Of a stretch of 13,906 nt of DNA, positions 13,802-13,906 are shown piece by piece. A model generated the notes under the pieces. The model was not told the DNA's origin, did no database searches, and worked only from the letters and a program-made list of their open reading frames with translations. The DNA is taken from NCBI GenBank assembly GCA_030838245.1, contig JAUTXB010000152.1, forward strand, positions 1 to 13,906. The letters are read 5' to 3'. Position 1 is the stretch's first letter; each line of letters starts with the position of its first letter. This DNA comes from Acidimicrobiaceae bacterium (lineage in GTDB: Bacteria; Actinomycetota; Acidimicrobiia; Acidimicrobiales; RAAP-2). Position numbers and translations under genes: made by a program.

Positions 13802-13906
13802 TCAACCGCCGTAATTCATCCGGGTGTCCTCCATCCTGAGGACCTCGGGATGGTCATCGGGGCCGACGGCTCGTCCCCCCACGTCCACCACCTCGCCCAC
13901 GAACAA
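13802..13906 (-). CDS. C-terminus of a probable flavin reductase family protein (5' end outside window)
   Basis: Reading the - strand from the window edge gives 34 codons then TGA: LFVGEVVDVGGRAVGP...LRMEDTRMNYGG. The LFVGEVVD strand and the LRMEDTRMNYGG ending resemble the end of FMN-binding flavin reductases of the DIM6/NTAB (RutF-like) type, which supply reduced flavin to partner monooxygenases. Only this tail is visible, so catalytic or FMN residues cannot be checked. The assignment rests on remembered family endings and should be treated as moderate. No frame disruption seen. Confidence 0.6.
   Translation of the reverse strand: MFVGEVVDVGGRAVGPDDHPEVLRMEDTRMNYGG

Overview
The window looks like a chromosomal segment of a high-GC actinobacterium, probably of the Acidimicrobiia type. 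Three things point there: the G+C-rich codons with many GTG starts, the gene order aroC-aroK-aroB-aroQ-pepQ-efp-nusB (an arrangement familiar from Actinomycetota), and several starts that lie 6-7 nt behind a -10-like hexamer (leaderless style). The phylum assignment is an inference; no rRNA is present. No tRNA, CRISPR array, insertion sequence or phage gene was seen, and no gap between genes exceeds about 155 bases.

Region 1 (1-5166, + strand) is a transport cluster: the end of an HlyD/MacA-type adaptor, a MacB-type ATPase, its FtsX/MacB-type permease, a secreted protein with two DUF5666-like domains, and a second, much larger HlyD-type adaptor. Adaptor, ATPase and permease resemble the MacAB/YknXYZ exporters. 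The added DUF5666 protein and the second adaptor make it unusual. All three extracytoplasmic proteins end in glycine-rich tails finishing in Gly-Gly-stop. Two of these tails run directly into the overlapping start of the next gene through the same nine bases. This is the best candidate here for an undescribed system.

Region 2 (5227-10695, - strand) is a tightly packed operon read right to left: chorismate synthase, shikimate kinase, 3-dehydroquinate synthase, type II 3-dehydroquinate dehydratase, an M24 Xaa-Pro peptidase, elongation factor P and NusB. It supplies four shikimate-pathway steps plus three housekeeping proteins tied to translation and transcription. Most junctions overlap by 1-8 bases. 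The one gap, between aroB and aroQ, carries a tandem duplication that may have opened an ancestral overlap.

Region 3 (10848-13091) holds a prepilin peptidase lacking the usual cysteine loop and an NfuA-like Fe-S carrier, both on the - strand. Diverging from the latter is an eight-cysteine conserved protein of unknown function on the + strand. The start codons of the divergent pair are only a few bases apart, over what reads as a symmetric, bidirectional -10 element.

Region 4 (13092-13906) carries a small CCHC zinc-binding-type protein (- strand), a divergent 74-residue conserved-looking protein with a leaderless-style promoter (+ strand), and the C-terminus of a probable flavin reductase (- strand) cut by the window edge.
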